Source of the DNA: Sisyra terminalis
Lineage: Eukaryota > Arthropoda > Insecta > Neuroptera > Sisyridae
Assembly: GCA_958496175.1 (NCBI GenBank)
Contig: OY292279.1
Span: 10,168,001-10,232,000 of the forward strand
Direction of reading: 5' to 3'
Length of the DNA: 64,000 nt
The notes below the pieces were generated by a model. It was not told the origin of the DNA. It saw only the letters and a program-made list of their open reading frames with translations, and made no database searches. A program made the translations under genes and the position numbers. Position 1 is the stretch's first letter. Every line of letters begins with the position of its first letter. Below, one piece after another: positions 10,681 to 21,104 of the stretch.

Positions 10681-11880
10681 TTAGTCCTCAAGCAAATGCA
10701 GAAAATCTAAATTTGTCATTTGAAAATAATCGTTATACGCGTAATTACAATATATTTTATCCTTATCATCCACTAACGATAAATTTGAGTCAATGTTTGG
10801 CCTAATATTCCGTAAATTATCCGGCACCGACGTCGCTGATGATTGAATAGTGGATCCCGAAAACGACACCGACATTGGTACATCCAAAATGAAATTCTGT
10901 GGAGATATATCACAATCTTGTTGGTCCGCTTGTTCCGAATAGTTATTGATGATATCTGTGATCCAATTTAGTTTGCGGGAATTCGATTGGGAACGATTTT
11001 TGTTCGATTTTCTCTTGGAATTCTCTCGAAATTCTCGCCGACTAATTGGCATCGATGTTGAGGAACTCGAATTGATCAACTTATTTTCTCGAACGGTTCG
11101 ACTCGAAACTGTACGTTTTAAATTATTATTCTTAAGATTTTTTCTGGAAATTAATGTCATCAACTTCTTTTCAACATCAATACAAGTTTTCCAATCGGTG
11201 GCACATGTTTGCCCCTCACAATGTTTAGTTTGTTCTGTACATTTCTTATAATTCGACACATCTTTACTTGTTTTTTTGGTTTCATCCGACAAATGTATCG
11301 TTAATGAATCACCAATATTAATAATCGGTCGATTAGTATAAAGATTATAAACAATTTTTGGTGGAAACTCTTTTCCCGATAGTCGAAACCGAATAAAAGT
11401 TCTGGAAACATAATCAAGCAATCGCGTCTCCTGAGGATTCGTACTCTTGATTGTTGCCACCGGATTGTTAGTACAATGATCCAACAATTTCCTTGTATAC
11501 TCAAAAATCAATCTATCCACATAGCCAAACCAATAATGTTGAATAACTCTTGCAGCAACCTCCCGAAGATTTAACTTTCCCAACTTATTTGGCTGCAATG
11601 CTGTGCGATTTTTTTGCAAATTTGATTTGATACAATGCAGGAAATTTTCCACAATTGTCTCTGGATTACGATCATTGCGTTGCACAATTCTCCCAAACGA
11701 TGGGGAGTTGACATGTTTGGGGGAATATGAATCGGAATTTAATGCCAATTCGTTATCGATATCGAGGAAGTTATCCATGTCACTTGTGAGAAGACTAAAG
11801 GGATCATCATCGGAATCACTTTTGTTTAGATTTTCATAGAAATTGGAACAACTCAAATGAAATGGTGCTTCTTTGGTCAT
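10681..11880 (-). CDS. CXorf58-like protein, single coding exon, 399 aa
   Basis: Intact frame from ATG at 11880 to the stop at 10681. The N-terminus is Ser/Asp-rich (NKSDSDDDPFSLL). The diagnostic region, about residues 105-190, has an IQ-like helix (REVAARVIQHYWFGYVDR), then LIFEYTRKLLDHC, and the block FIRFRLSGKEFPPKIVYNLY. This order (IQ-like helix, leucine-rich helix, RFRxxGxEFPPxIV) matches the conserved core of the CXorf58 family as I remember it. The C-terminal half is basic and Ser-rich, then acidic. A pyrimidine tract ending in CAG lies just before the ATG, so an upstream 5' UTR exon is likely. The function of the family is poorly known; no enzyme motif is visible. The gene lies between inverted hAT-like ends. 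Confidence 0.7.
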   Translation of the reverse strand: MTKEAPFHLSCSNFYENLNKSDSDDDPFSLLTSDMDNFLDIDNELALNSDSYSPKHVNSPSFGRIVQRNDRNPETIVENFLHCIKSNLQKNRTALQPNKLGKLNLREVAARVIQHYWFGYVDRLIFEYTRKLLDHCTNNPVATIKSTNPQETRLLDYVSRTFIRFRLSGKEFPPKIVYNLYTNRPIINIGDSLTIHLSDETKKTSKDVSNYKKCTEQTKHCEGQTCATDWKTCIDVEKKLMTLISRKNLKNNNLKRTVSSRTVRENKLINSSSSTSMPISRREFRENSKRKSNKNRSQSNSRKLNWITDIINNYSEQADQQDCDISPQNFILDVPMSVSFSGSTIQSSATSVPDNLRNIRPNIDSNLSLVDDKDKIYCNYAYNDYFQMTNLDFLHLLED

Positions 11881-12127
11881 CTGAAAAAAAAGTATTTATA
11901 AATAAAATAAAATATTATTCTTAAAATAACAATAAAATTCTAAAACTGGAGTAATAAATAATGGTTTCCAGGACTATAAAGAGGAAAACTCAATCGAAAA
12001 CCAATAAATCGATGAAATCAAGAAAAACCAATTAAACCATTCGTGTTATTGATAAGCCGATCAAAAACTAAACAGAAAAACTTATTTTTCCAATAATCCA
12101 AAAATCAATGGAAAAATGCACTCTGAC
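11881..12127. other. 5' flank of the CXorf58-like gene
   Basis: AT-rich and non-coding. On the minus strand it supplies the acceptor (TTTTTTTTCAG) directly before the ATG at 11880. Confidence 0.4.
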
Positions 12128-12549
12128 CAGTGGCGTAGCTACCTAGAGGCTAGGCGGGGCAGTGCCCCGGGGCCCTCCAGCTCAGGGGGCCCTCCAGCTC
12201 AGGGGGCCCTCTCATCCTTACCAGAAATCTCGATCGAACTAAACTTTTGGAAATCCACCTAGAAGTTCACCAATTATGTAAGAAAATAATGAGCAAATAT
12301 GGAGTGCTAGAATGCGACCTAACGAAAGTATTCACAGCAATGTTATTATTCTTTACAATTTCGGTCACTTCTGCAGCAGCTGAAAGGCCATTTAGCAAAT
12401 TAAAAAAAATAAAAAAATATTTAAGAAATAATATGGGCCAAACTTGACTCCGACATTTATCGCTAATAGCGATTGAAAACAAAACCGCATCAAGCTTGGA
12501 TTTAAACGAAGTCATTGATACTTTTGCGAAAACTAAAGTTAGGAAAAAA
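12128..12549 (+). mobile_element. hAT transposon remnant with C-terminal dimerisation domain
   Basis: Begins CAGTGGCGTAGCTACC, a hAT-type end, followed by two copies of a CAGCTCAGGGGGCCCTC unit. From 12247 a frame encodes the end of a hAT transposase: ATLLFFTISVTS-like hydrophobic helix, then AAAERPFSKLKKIKKYLRNN, and after one in-frame TGA (12445) LRHLSLIAIENK. The SAAxERxFSxLKxIKxxLRxxM...LxxLxxLxIE pattern is the hAT dimerisation domain. The catalytic part is missing and the 3' end is cut by a Helitron at 12550. Confidence 0.8.
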
Positions 12550-14025
12550 TCTATCTATTTTTATAAAGAGGAAAGATTTGATTGTTTGTTTGCTTTGAAT
12601 AGGCTCCGAAACTACTTGACCGATTTGAAAAATTCTTTCACTGTTGGGAAGCTACACTATTTCCGGTGAACATAGGCTATATTAAATTTTCAAAAAAATT
12701 AGGAATCCATACTAAAACTCCAATAGTGTGTGAAAAAATTATCAAAAAACTTTCTTACATCGCGTGCGCTGGTGCTTTAACTAAAGAACGGAACAACCGA
12801 ATTTAATAAAACTTTATATAAAGATACAACACAATTACCCACACACGTTAGGCTACTTATCATTTTTTAAAAATAATAAGGGAATGTATCCCCTACGTAA
12901 AAATTGAGGGATGAAAAAATATTTTTCTTTAGACAGGCGAGTTATATATTATTGGAAAGGTATTTAAAAGTTAAAAAATGACCTGTATTAATATTTTTAA
13001 GTTGAACTAAGAAAAAGCACAGTAATTTAATTTAAAGTACAAAAAATTACCTTTTTGAAATATAAATGTTTTTATAGATAATAATCTGACAGTAAAACTT
13101 AAGGCAAATACGTTTTTAAAACTGTGCATATATAAAATCGTATATTTATATACGCCCTCTGACTGATGAAATTTTAATATTCAGTGTATTTCCTTATAGG
13201 AAGTAGGCATGTGATAAGATTTTCTTTTGAAAATTCCTACCCTAACAGACAAGGGTGGATTCAGGATTTTTTTCTTGGGGGGGGGGACAATATCTTTTAT
13301 TTACAAGTGCGTGAAAGGGATCACGAAAAAAATTCGCAATTCCAGCCAGAAATCATCATAATGATAAATAATAAATAATCATATCATCATTATGATAAAA
13401 GAAATTTAAAATCCTCTTCCAGAGCAAAAGGCATACGCCAAATCGTGTATGGTGAACTCTGGACTATCCAATATGGTGTAACTATATAGTAGAAATTCAG
13501 ATATTTATTAAAAGTTTATAGATACATAATGGTTATACTTAATTATGGAAGAACTGGGTTTCGTGCAATTGTACAAATTTCAATTTCGCGGTTGTGTTGT
13601 ACAGTGCAATAGTGTAATAGTTTTTGGAAAAAGGTTCATTCGGGAATTGAAACAGTGAGATGGGGTTATTTTGACGCGAGTATTTTGATAACTTTCGATT
13701 TTGTTTTAGTCATAATTTAGACCGAATTTATTGAACTTGGCGTTTTTTTTATTTATGTATCGATGCTGATTGATTTATAGATTATTTTATTAACGGTAGG
13801 TATACCTACTGTAGGTATACGGAATAGATCATACTCTTTTTAGATATTTATAAATATTTTTTGAAAATTAATTGATTATTACATAGAACTATTTTATTCT
13901 TTGCAACAGTTTATTAAATGTGTCTTTTTCAAGAGTGTGAAGTGTTTTTAAGTATGATTATATTTTTCGTAAAAGAATAGAAAAATAAATTTCGTTACGC
14001 AGACGAAGTCGCGGGGATCAGCTAG
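12550..14025 (+). mobile_element. Non-autonomous Helitron, copy A
   Basis: Starts TCTATCTATTTTTATAAAG and ends GCGGGGATCAGCTAG, i.e. 5' TC and 3' CTAG, set between A (12549) and T (14026) as Helitrons require. A CG-rich short palindromic segment (CGCAGACGAAGTCGCG) lies just before the end. No Rep/helicase coding is left. Homologous to 60638-61666 and, by its end, to 30241-31258. Confidence 0.8.
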
Positions 14026-14117
14026 TTGTAAATATAATTGTATTTTAGTCAGTTGGTAGGCCCGACCTTTATATAATAAACCCTTGAATCTTGTCTATTT
14101 CGTTTTACTAGCCAAAC

Positions 14118-14331
14118 CTACACCAAGTAATAATTTTAATTTATGTCGTTACTGTTTAATATTTTTATTACCTGCCCTGGAGTGCACAAAAAAGAGCTTA
14201 AGTAGCTTAGCATTTTTAAAGTATTTGTATATTTCATATTTTTATTTGATAAATCCTAATCAGTTTACATAGCAGTGGGGCCCCATTTTTTAATTTGCCC
14301 CAGGGCTCTTGGTTACCTGGTTACACCCCTG
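14118..14331 (-). repeat. hAT-like terminal segment, right copy (inverted to 9058-9240)
   Basis: The complement of 14331 reads CAGGGGTGTAACCAGG and continues in parallel with 9058 onward for about 200 bp, with one insertion of about 19 bp. The 8 bp after it (ACTCTAAC) match 6 of 8 with the 8 bp before 9058 (ACTTAAAC). Confidence 0.6.
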
Positions 14332-14388
14332 ACTCTAACTAAATTCTATTAATAGACCATACCCTATCCTCATCTTTTAATCGACCAA

Positions 14389-14795
14389 GAACATTATTAA
14401 AGTAAGAAAAAACTATTTTTTAGTCCTGAAAACCAAATATTTTGACCGAAAAAAAAGTTTGAATTTTAATGCGCAAATGAGAATACAAAAACGATGGGTA
14501 CGCTTATGGGTCTTCTGTGACGTCACAGTCCATTTATTGAAACCAAGATATAAACAGATCATTGAGCGGTTGTTTAAGTTTTACTAATAGTCCTATTAAT
14601 CAATAATGAACATTATTAAAGTGAGTAAAAACCAATTTTCAATCCTAAAAAAACTAATATTTTGACCGAAAAAAAAATTTGAATTTTAATGAGCAAATGA
14701 GAGTTAAAAATCAATGGGTTCGCTTATAGATCTTCTATGACGTCACAGTCTATTTAATGAAACCAATATATAAACAGGTCATTGAATGGTTGTCC
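14389..14795. repeat. Two-copy tandem repeat, ~219-bp unit
   Basis: Units start GAACATTATTAAAGT at 14389 and 14608 and share TTTTGACCGAAAAAAA, TTTGAATTTTAATG and TGACGTCACAGT. Non-coding. Confidence 0.8.
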
Positions 14796-15339
14796 TAAAA
14801 ACAATAATAATTTACACAATTTTTCCCATTTTCCGCCACAGAAAACTCATTTTCTACCCTAAAAATTGCCCTCAATTTTTTTATATGGAATAGACGTTAA
14901 TTCTGTCTAATATATATAAAAACTAAGCTTTTCATTGATCATTTCAATACTAAATCTTTTGATACAAATAAGAAAAACTATTTTTTCAAAAACGATTAAC
15001 TATAATTGCAATTTAAAGCAAGATCCAAAGAATAATTTTCCAAAGATTTCAAATTATTAACTAGATGGGAAAATGAGAAAGAATATTTTTATTTAAATAA
15101 AAAGTCTATAATTGTGTATGGATTTATCATAAATTTTTCAGGAAAACTTTATTTTTGATGTCAATTAAATTGTCCTTGAAATTTGGAGAAAAATATAGTA
15201 CTTAAATAATTTTCCGATAGTTCAAAAGTTTTGACTTAAACGAAATGTTTAGAAATAGCTATAGGACCATAACCACGAAAAATCGACCCAAGGAAGGTAT
15301 TTGGAGTAATTTTAAAGAGTATGTTACTACTAAAACGAA

Positions 15340-16290
15340 ACTCCTCTTCATATTCCAAGTTTCAGCTTTCTATGTCGTTTAATTTGCAAACAAATCGAAA
15401 AAAACGATACATCAAAAAATATTTTTTCCCTCAGCAATAAAAGAACCAATTTGACTAAAAATTTAATATTCTATGAAAGTATAAGTTTATACTTAAAAAA
15501 AAAAACAACCTTTAATCTTCTTTAGAATTATTTGAGGCAGATTATTTTTCTATTTCTCTGCTCAGATAATTAAAGTAAAGTGGGTTGTATGGGCTAAATT
15601 AAAAAAAAATCTTTATAAAAGTTATAAAGATGGTAAAATATCCTTGACCACATTAAATTTCAAATATTGTAAAAACAATTTAAGTTATTTCAAGAACGTT
15701 TGCATGTGATCTATTCATTAAATGCTGTGGTTATGCAACCAGCAATACATATATGTATGCCGGTTGCGTTCTAAGTTGAATATTATTACAAAATAACAAT
15801 AATAATAACACTAAATTCCTTATTGACCAAATGTATGGAATTAAGTAGGGTAAATATGAACTTTAAACGTATGCATATGTGCCACCTTCGGCCAATGGCC
15901 AATTAACAGGTAGCCGGTTCTAAAGGTAAACAATAATACTATTAAATTTTAATGAATTCTCATACCTGAAATTTACGTATATTTTAAAGGATATAGTTAA
16001 AAATTAATAGTCATTACTGTTGGATTCTTCTCGTCGACCATAACTTTTACCAAAAGCTTTAAAGCTTCTTATGTTATAAGTTTAATGATGTACCTAGGTA
16101 ACATGAAAAATGCAACTAAAGTAAACTTTTGAATCGCTTTTCCTCAGAAATGGTAAAGGTTATGAAAAAATAGATTAGTACAATTTATGTAGATGATTGT
16201 TCGATCTACAATTTTTGTCAAAAACTTTTTTATCATTTAACTAACCGTTCCGCTGAAAAGTTAAAAAAACCCATTTTTGCGAACTTTTTT
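15340..16290 (+). repeat. Dispersed repeat, copy 1 (direct copy at 21270-22180)
   Basis: The two regions run in parallel for about 900 bp in the same orientation. Both share ATACATATATGTATGCCGG, TGGAATTAAGTAGGGTAAAT and CAATTAACAGGTAGCCGG. Stops interrupt all frames. The 3' part holds a GATCTACAA...TTTTGTC motif similar to that in the foldback elements. Confidence 0.75.
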
Positions 16291-16409
16291 TTTTATTTTC
16301 AAATAAATTGCACAATGTGCATTGGGTAGCAATAAGTGCATTCAATCCATAGACAATCACATGCAAGCACTAGTCCCAGTAGATTAGTGCTGTATAAGTA
16401 CAGATTTTT

Positions 16410-16830
16410 AACATTCAATAGCAACAATAATAATCATAGTAATTCTAATAGCAATAACAACAATCATAAAAACAATCAACAGTAACAATAAGAATAATAA
16501 TAATAGTCTATAATAACAATATCAATGCTATAAGATATAAGATATAAAATTTGGCATAAAATAAATAATTATTATAAATATAAATAACTGAAATTATATA
16601 GTTTTACAAATATTAGAATTATTAAAGATTATATGAGATAATAATCAAATAAATATTGTAATTATTGACATTGAATATTGTTTCTTTGATTTACAGGTAG
16701 AATAAATAGTTAGATTTAATTAATCGATTTGTATACAAAATAAAATAATAAATACTTTGATTACAGAGAAACAATTCTCGTGAAATAATATTAACATTAT
16801 ATCTATATAAAGATATGTGCCAGTATTCCC
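16410..16830. repeat. AT-rich low-complexity tract
   Basis: Irregular AAT/ACA trinucleotide runs and AT-rich text with no open frame. Microsatellite-like. Confidence 0.6.
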
Positions 16831-16889
16831 TAGGGAAAAGTTGCAATATTTATTATCAATTTCTTCAATGCAAAGTGCACACTGCACAT

Positions 16890-17888
16890 TAGACTGATTA
16901 AAAAAAAATATGTTTTTTTTTTCTTAATTATATCGAAAATATTGTTGGGAATGACAAAAAAAAATCCTGTGAAAGTTTAAGCTCTTAATATTAATATTAA
17001 GAGGTGCATCGCAAATTTCGATTTTCCATTTAAATAACATGGGAACAATATTCTCTTGCACTTTGGAATTTTATAGCTCACGTTGGTGACAATATTTCGG
17101 AATGACAAGGTATATTCTTGTAGAAAATTGAACGATCTACAAAAAAGGTGTCGTACAAGTTTTTGATATATTTATTCCTCCAAAAGTTATTCGAGGGCAA
17201 AGTTGAACTAAAGAGAAATTTTAATATTTTTTCAATTTTTTGACGCAACCATCAATTTTATGAGAAAACTTTATAAGGCATTTTTTGTAGAGCACTCTTT
17301 TTCCGATAACTTATCTCTATAAATTTTTTTTGATATTTTTCACAGATCCTAAATTATTTGCATTAAACTGAAAATTCCCTGAATTATTATATTTTTAACA
17401 TATTTTTTTTTATTTTAATTAAATAACTTAGGACCTGTGAAAAATATCAAAAACTTTTATAGAGATAAGTTATAGAAAAAAAAAGTGCTCTACAAAAAAT
17501 GTCCTACAAAATTTTCTCATAAAATTGATGGTTGCGTCAAAAAATTGAAAAAATATTAAAATTTCTCTTTAGTTCAACTTTGACCTCGAATAACTTTTGA
17601 AAGAATAAATATATCAAAAACTTGTACGAGATCTTTTTTGTAGATAATTAAATTTTCTACAAGAATCACTCTTGGTCATTCCGAAATATTGTCCCCAACT
17701 TGAGCTATAAAATTCCAAAGTGCAAAAGAATATTGTTCCCATGTTATTTAAATGGAAAATCGAAATTTACGATGCGACACCTCTTAATATTAAGAGCTTA
17801 AACTTTCACACGATTTTTTTTGTCATTCCCAACTATATTTTCGATATAATCAAGAAAAAAAAATGCATCACTTTTTTGAATGAGTCTA
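16890..17888. mobile_element. Foldback element FB-1, 999 bp, perfect 8-bp TSD
   Basis: Nearly the whole element is one inverted repeat with arms of about 480 bp around a short AT-rich centre near 17390. Ends are TAGACTGATTAAAA and its complement (…GAATGAGTCTA). CTGCACAT is duplicated at 16882-16889 and 17889-17896. A 22-bp palindrome sits about 90 bp inside the left end (16982-17003); a 6-bp shorter form sits at 17781-17796. TCTACAAAAAA motifs recur in both arms. No coding. Long TIRs with 8-bp TSD suggest a Mutator-like or P-like non-autonomous element. It lies about 240 bp upstream of the first p24 start codon. Confidence 0.85.
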
Positions 17889-18130
17889 CTGCACATGTCC
17901 ATATAATTACAGAGAATCCCAATATAGAGTAACTATGGAAACTGCATTTCTTCAATGATTTTCCCCCCTCAACGCAAGCATCAAGAGAGCTTTGAAAGCC
18001 AATACTTTATATAGTTTCGAAAGCATAACATAGATGTCACCCCAAACGTCCATTTTCCTTGACTTAAGTGAAAATTTTTTCGGAAAATATCAACAACATT
18101 ATTAATATCTCACAAAGTTATTCAACTACG

Positions 18131-18923
18131 ATGGATTATTCAATAAAATTGTGGTTATTATTTGTTTTATTATCTACTTTCCTGCATTGTATTCCAATTT
18201 CAAATGGTATTGAATTAACCTTTAAACTTGAAGCCAAAGCCAAAGATTGTTTTTATCAAGAAATCAAAAAGAATACTTCCGTAACAATGGAATATCAGGT
18301 AAGATCTAAAGAAGGTTATTTTTTTTTTGTCAGTTTTATTCATGTACATTCTACTTATGTTAATTTTGGGCTTTTAGGTGGTGTTTGGAAGGCAGTATGA
18401 AATTACTGTAACTTTACATGATCCGCAACAGATTCTAATTTATCGCCAAGGAAAAGCACAATTTGACGTTCAAAATTTCAAAGCCCGAATAACCGGTGTT
18501 TATCGAATGTGCTTTAACAATGACGTTTCCCCAACGTTAGCTAAATTAATCTACATGGGTTTTCAAGTGGGTGATGAAAAACCACTGCCGAAACTTAGGG
18601 ATCACTTGGCAGTGGTGACTCAGGTAAATCCAAAGACCAATATCTATTTTATTTCATTCATTCGATCATTTATATCTTTTCAGTTGGAATCATCAGCGAT
18701 GGAAATCCACAAAAATTTAATTGCTGTTATTGACCATCAAACGCACCATCGTTTACGCGAAATGCAGGGACGGAAAGGTGCTGAAGAATTAAATCATGAA
18801 ATATTAACTTGGTCATTGCTGGAAACCTCAGTTATTCTTATTTCGTCGATAACTCAAGTTATCGTTATGAAAACCTTTTTTGCCAAAAAAATCCATTTGC
18901 TCCCGCTAAATCGGGTGAAATAA
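18131..18923 (+). CDS. TMED7: TMED7-type p24 cargo receptor, divergent paralogue, 217 aa
   Basis: Three exons (18131-18298, 18378-18623, 18684-18923), all phase-0 GT-AG introns. Residues 1-26 form a signal peptide. The GOLD domain follows, with the usual disulfide pair at C40 (KDCFYQEI) and C101 (YRMCFNN), then a coiled coil with [15 protein letters not shown], one membrane span near the C-terminus (LLETSVILISSITQVIV) and a short cytosolic tail with the FF pair. p24 gamma proteins load secretory cargo into COPII/COPI vesicles between ER and Golgi. Compared with the copy at 26346-27428, the usually conserved SNEFST stretch is changed to NNDVSPT and the tail differs, so this copy seems less constrained. 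A TATATAG lies near 18010. An upstream in-frame start at 18068 is not preferred because it precedes the signal peptide. Confidence 0.88.
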
Positions 18924-19991
18924 ATTTCCACGTAAAGTTTTCAAGGTGGAAATTTATTTTTTTTCCTTCGTTTAGTTGAAATTGAAACAATTGGCCAAAT
19001 CTCTGGGAAGACAATTGAAAATGTTTATGAAGTACCAATCGACAGTGACGATTTCTCACAAAATATTGTCATTGTAATTTAGCATCTAAAAATTAATCTA
19101 TCAATGGTAGAATTGGCCAATTGGTAGAATGATTACGAAATTAATGTCGCATAAATTAAATTCAAATAATTAATTGGAAATCGACCAAACGAAATTGCAC
19201 AAATGATGCAAGCTGATAATGATTACTAGACATTTAATATTCGAAATGCAACGGTTGGCAAAGATGACATTTTATTACCATACAAATTCTTTAAGTATTA
19301 GTTTTCTAATATAAAATTTACAATCAAGTCAGCAAAAAAAAATCATATTCTTATATTTCTTAAATTATATTACTATCCTATTTACATGACTATTATTCTT
19401 CTCTTTTTTCTATCCAAATGATTGTTTTTCTTTGTCAATCTATGAGGACTCAAATTTTAAGAGAAATTAATTGCAAAAAAAAAATTTTTAATATTTGGAA
19501 TTTGTTCATATATTACTTTAATATTATTGTATTTAATAATGCATTGTATAATAAATATATATATTATATACAATAATTTAATTGTATAATAAATATACAA
19601 TTGAAGCATTGGGCACAACAAGGGCGTATGATGTAAAATAGAGTTTCGAGAAAAATGATAATGAAAGTTTTACTGTCTTTATATTATTTTAATACTTATA
19701 ATTTGACTTACATTAACTTTATTATTTATTGGGCCAATGATTTAGTCAAAGGATTAAGGTATTATAACTATTTTAAAGCAATCAGAAATATCGTAAAATT
19801 ATTATTTGTTTTACTTGTATTATCCGCCCTTCTTGCACCCAACTGGTAAAACAGATAGGACGTTAATTTTACTATTAATTTTTAAGGAAAATAACTAACA
19901 ATTTGAATACTTATATAATTAATTTTAATTAAAATGTAAGTTAAACATGTGTATTTATAACAATCACCGTTCAAATATTCAACTTTCTTAA
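18924..19991. other. Downstream flank, no gene seen
   Basis: AT-rich, non-coding. A 64-codon frame at 19655-19849 has no recognisable feature and is probably chance. Confidence 0.5.
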
Positions 19992-21045
19992 TCATTTTTT
20001 TTTTGGTTTTCGTGTTTTTAATTCATCAAAATATTCACTAGATTCAAGGGACTCTTCCGAATCAGCTGCAACTGGCCTCTTGGACGGTCCAACCTGATCT
20101 TTCAGGCCTACTTGGAAGGTCAGGATCTGTTTCAACCACTCAGCATTTTCAGGTTTCATGAAAGGTGTCAAGGATAAAACGTCCCTAATCTTTATGTCTT
20201 TTACTTCAGGTTTTTCTACCTGCTGCAAATTCAAATCATGTTTGCTTACTGGCAAAACATTCTTCTTAAATGTAAAATTAAGATCCGGGGATGCATAAAA
20301 TCTTGAGGTCGTTATCACTCCTTCAGGACTATGGTCTAGTTTAACATATTGCTGTATAGCAAACCGAGCTTTGTTTTTTCCAGTGGCTGTGGGTGTCTTA
20401 GACAAAAAGACCTGTAAACTTTTATTCCAATCTTCAATAAGGTAGCTAGCCATCAATGCTTTGAATGGGCTAGGATTGCGTCTTGCTGATGATATCACTT
20501 TTAAGTATTGTTCAGTTGATTCAATAGTTTCCAAAGATTTTAGCAATATGCCATACCTTCCGAAATTTTTGTCACATTGGTTATAAAAGTGGCATCTTAC
20601 TGGAAATATATGTTCAATTGACATGTTTAAGCTTTTGGCCAGCCATGTGGAGAACATTACCACTGTTATATTTTTATTTTGGCCTCCATAAACATCAGAA
20701 AAAAAATACTATCTTCTTAATATTAGGTAAATTTTGCAACTTTTCTTTAACAAAATGATGTATGAAAGAATAGACAGTGTTGGGTCCCTTTTTGGAATCA
20801 ATTTTTAGAAAATAATAAAAGGAACTTGATCCATCATTGTGACAGTGAATGTTGAAGTTGAAAAGCCATAGTAATCTTTTATAAAATTGTGAAGTTATGT
20901 TAAGTTTTGGTATGGGCAAATTATGAGCATAACCAAACTCCATTACAAAATTAATGTTTGATATATTACAAAGTTTGTAAATTAGGATATTAAAAATAAA
21001 ATTCTTCCAATTAAGGGCTTTAGAAGCTAAATGTGTACGCTTCAT
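19992..21045 (-). pseudogene. Transposase-like ORF, one frameshift in a T run
   Basis: Two minus-strand frames join across 20664-20705. The first (116 codons from 21045) ends KKIVFFF at a run of eight T; a one-base shift restores SDVYGGQNKNITVVMF and the second frame to 19992. Landmarks in order are LLWLFNFNIHCHNDG, FSDVYGGQNKN and FPVRCHFYNQCDKNFGRYG. They match a repeated arthropod protein family that usually reads SDSCGGQNRN and GHSFLPxDRDFG, probably an RNase-H-like transposase. The C-terminus is Lys-rich. An inverted copy of its start lies at about 22545-22690. The family name is not recalled, and the N-terminal part is missing. Confidence 0.6.
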
Positions 21046-21104
21046 AAATTTTTGGAAATTTAAAACATTAAAACCGATGTTGGAAACTTTAAAGCGTTAA
21101 ATTT

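Noticed and set aside
10946..11251. Plus-strand ORFs of 101 and 78 codons over the CXorf58-like gene
   Set aside because: Antisense shadows of an intact 399-codon frame with recognisable family motifs.
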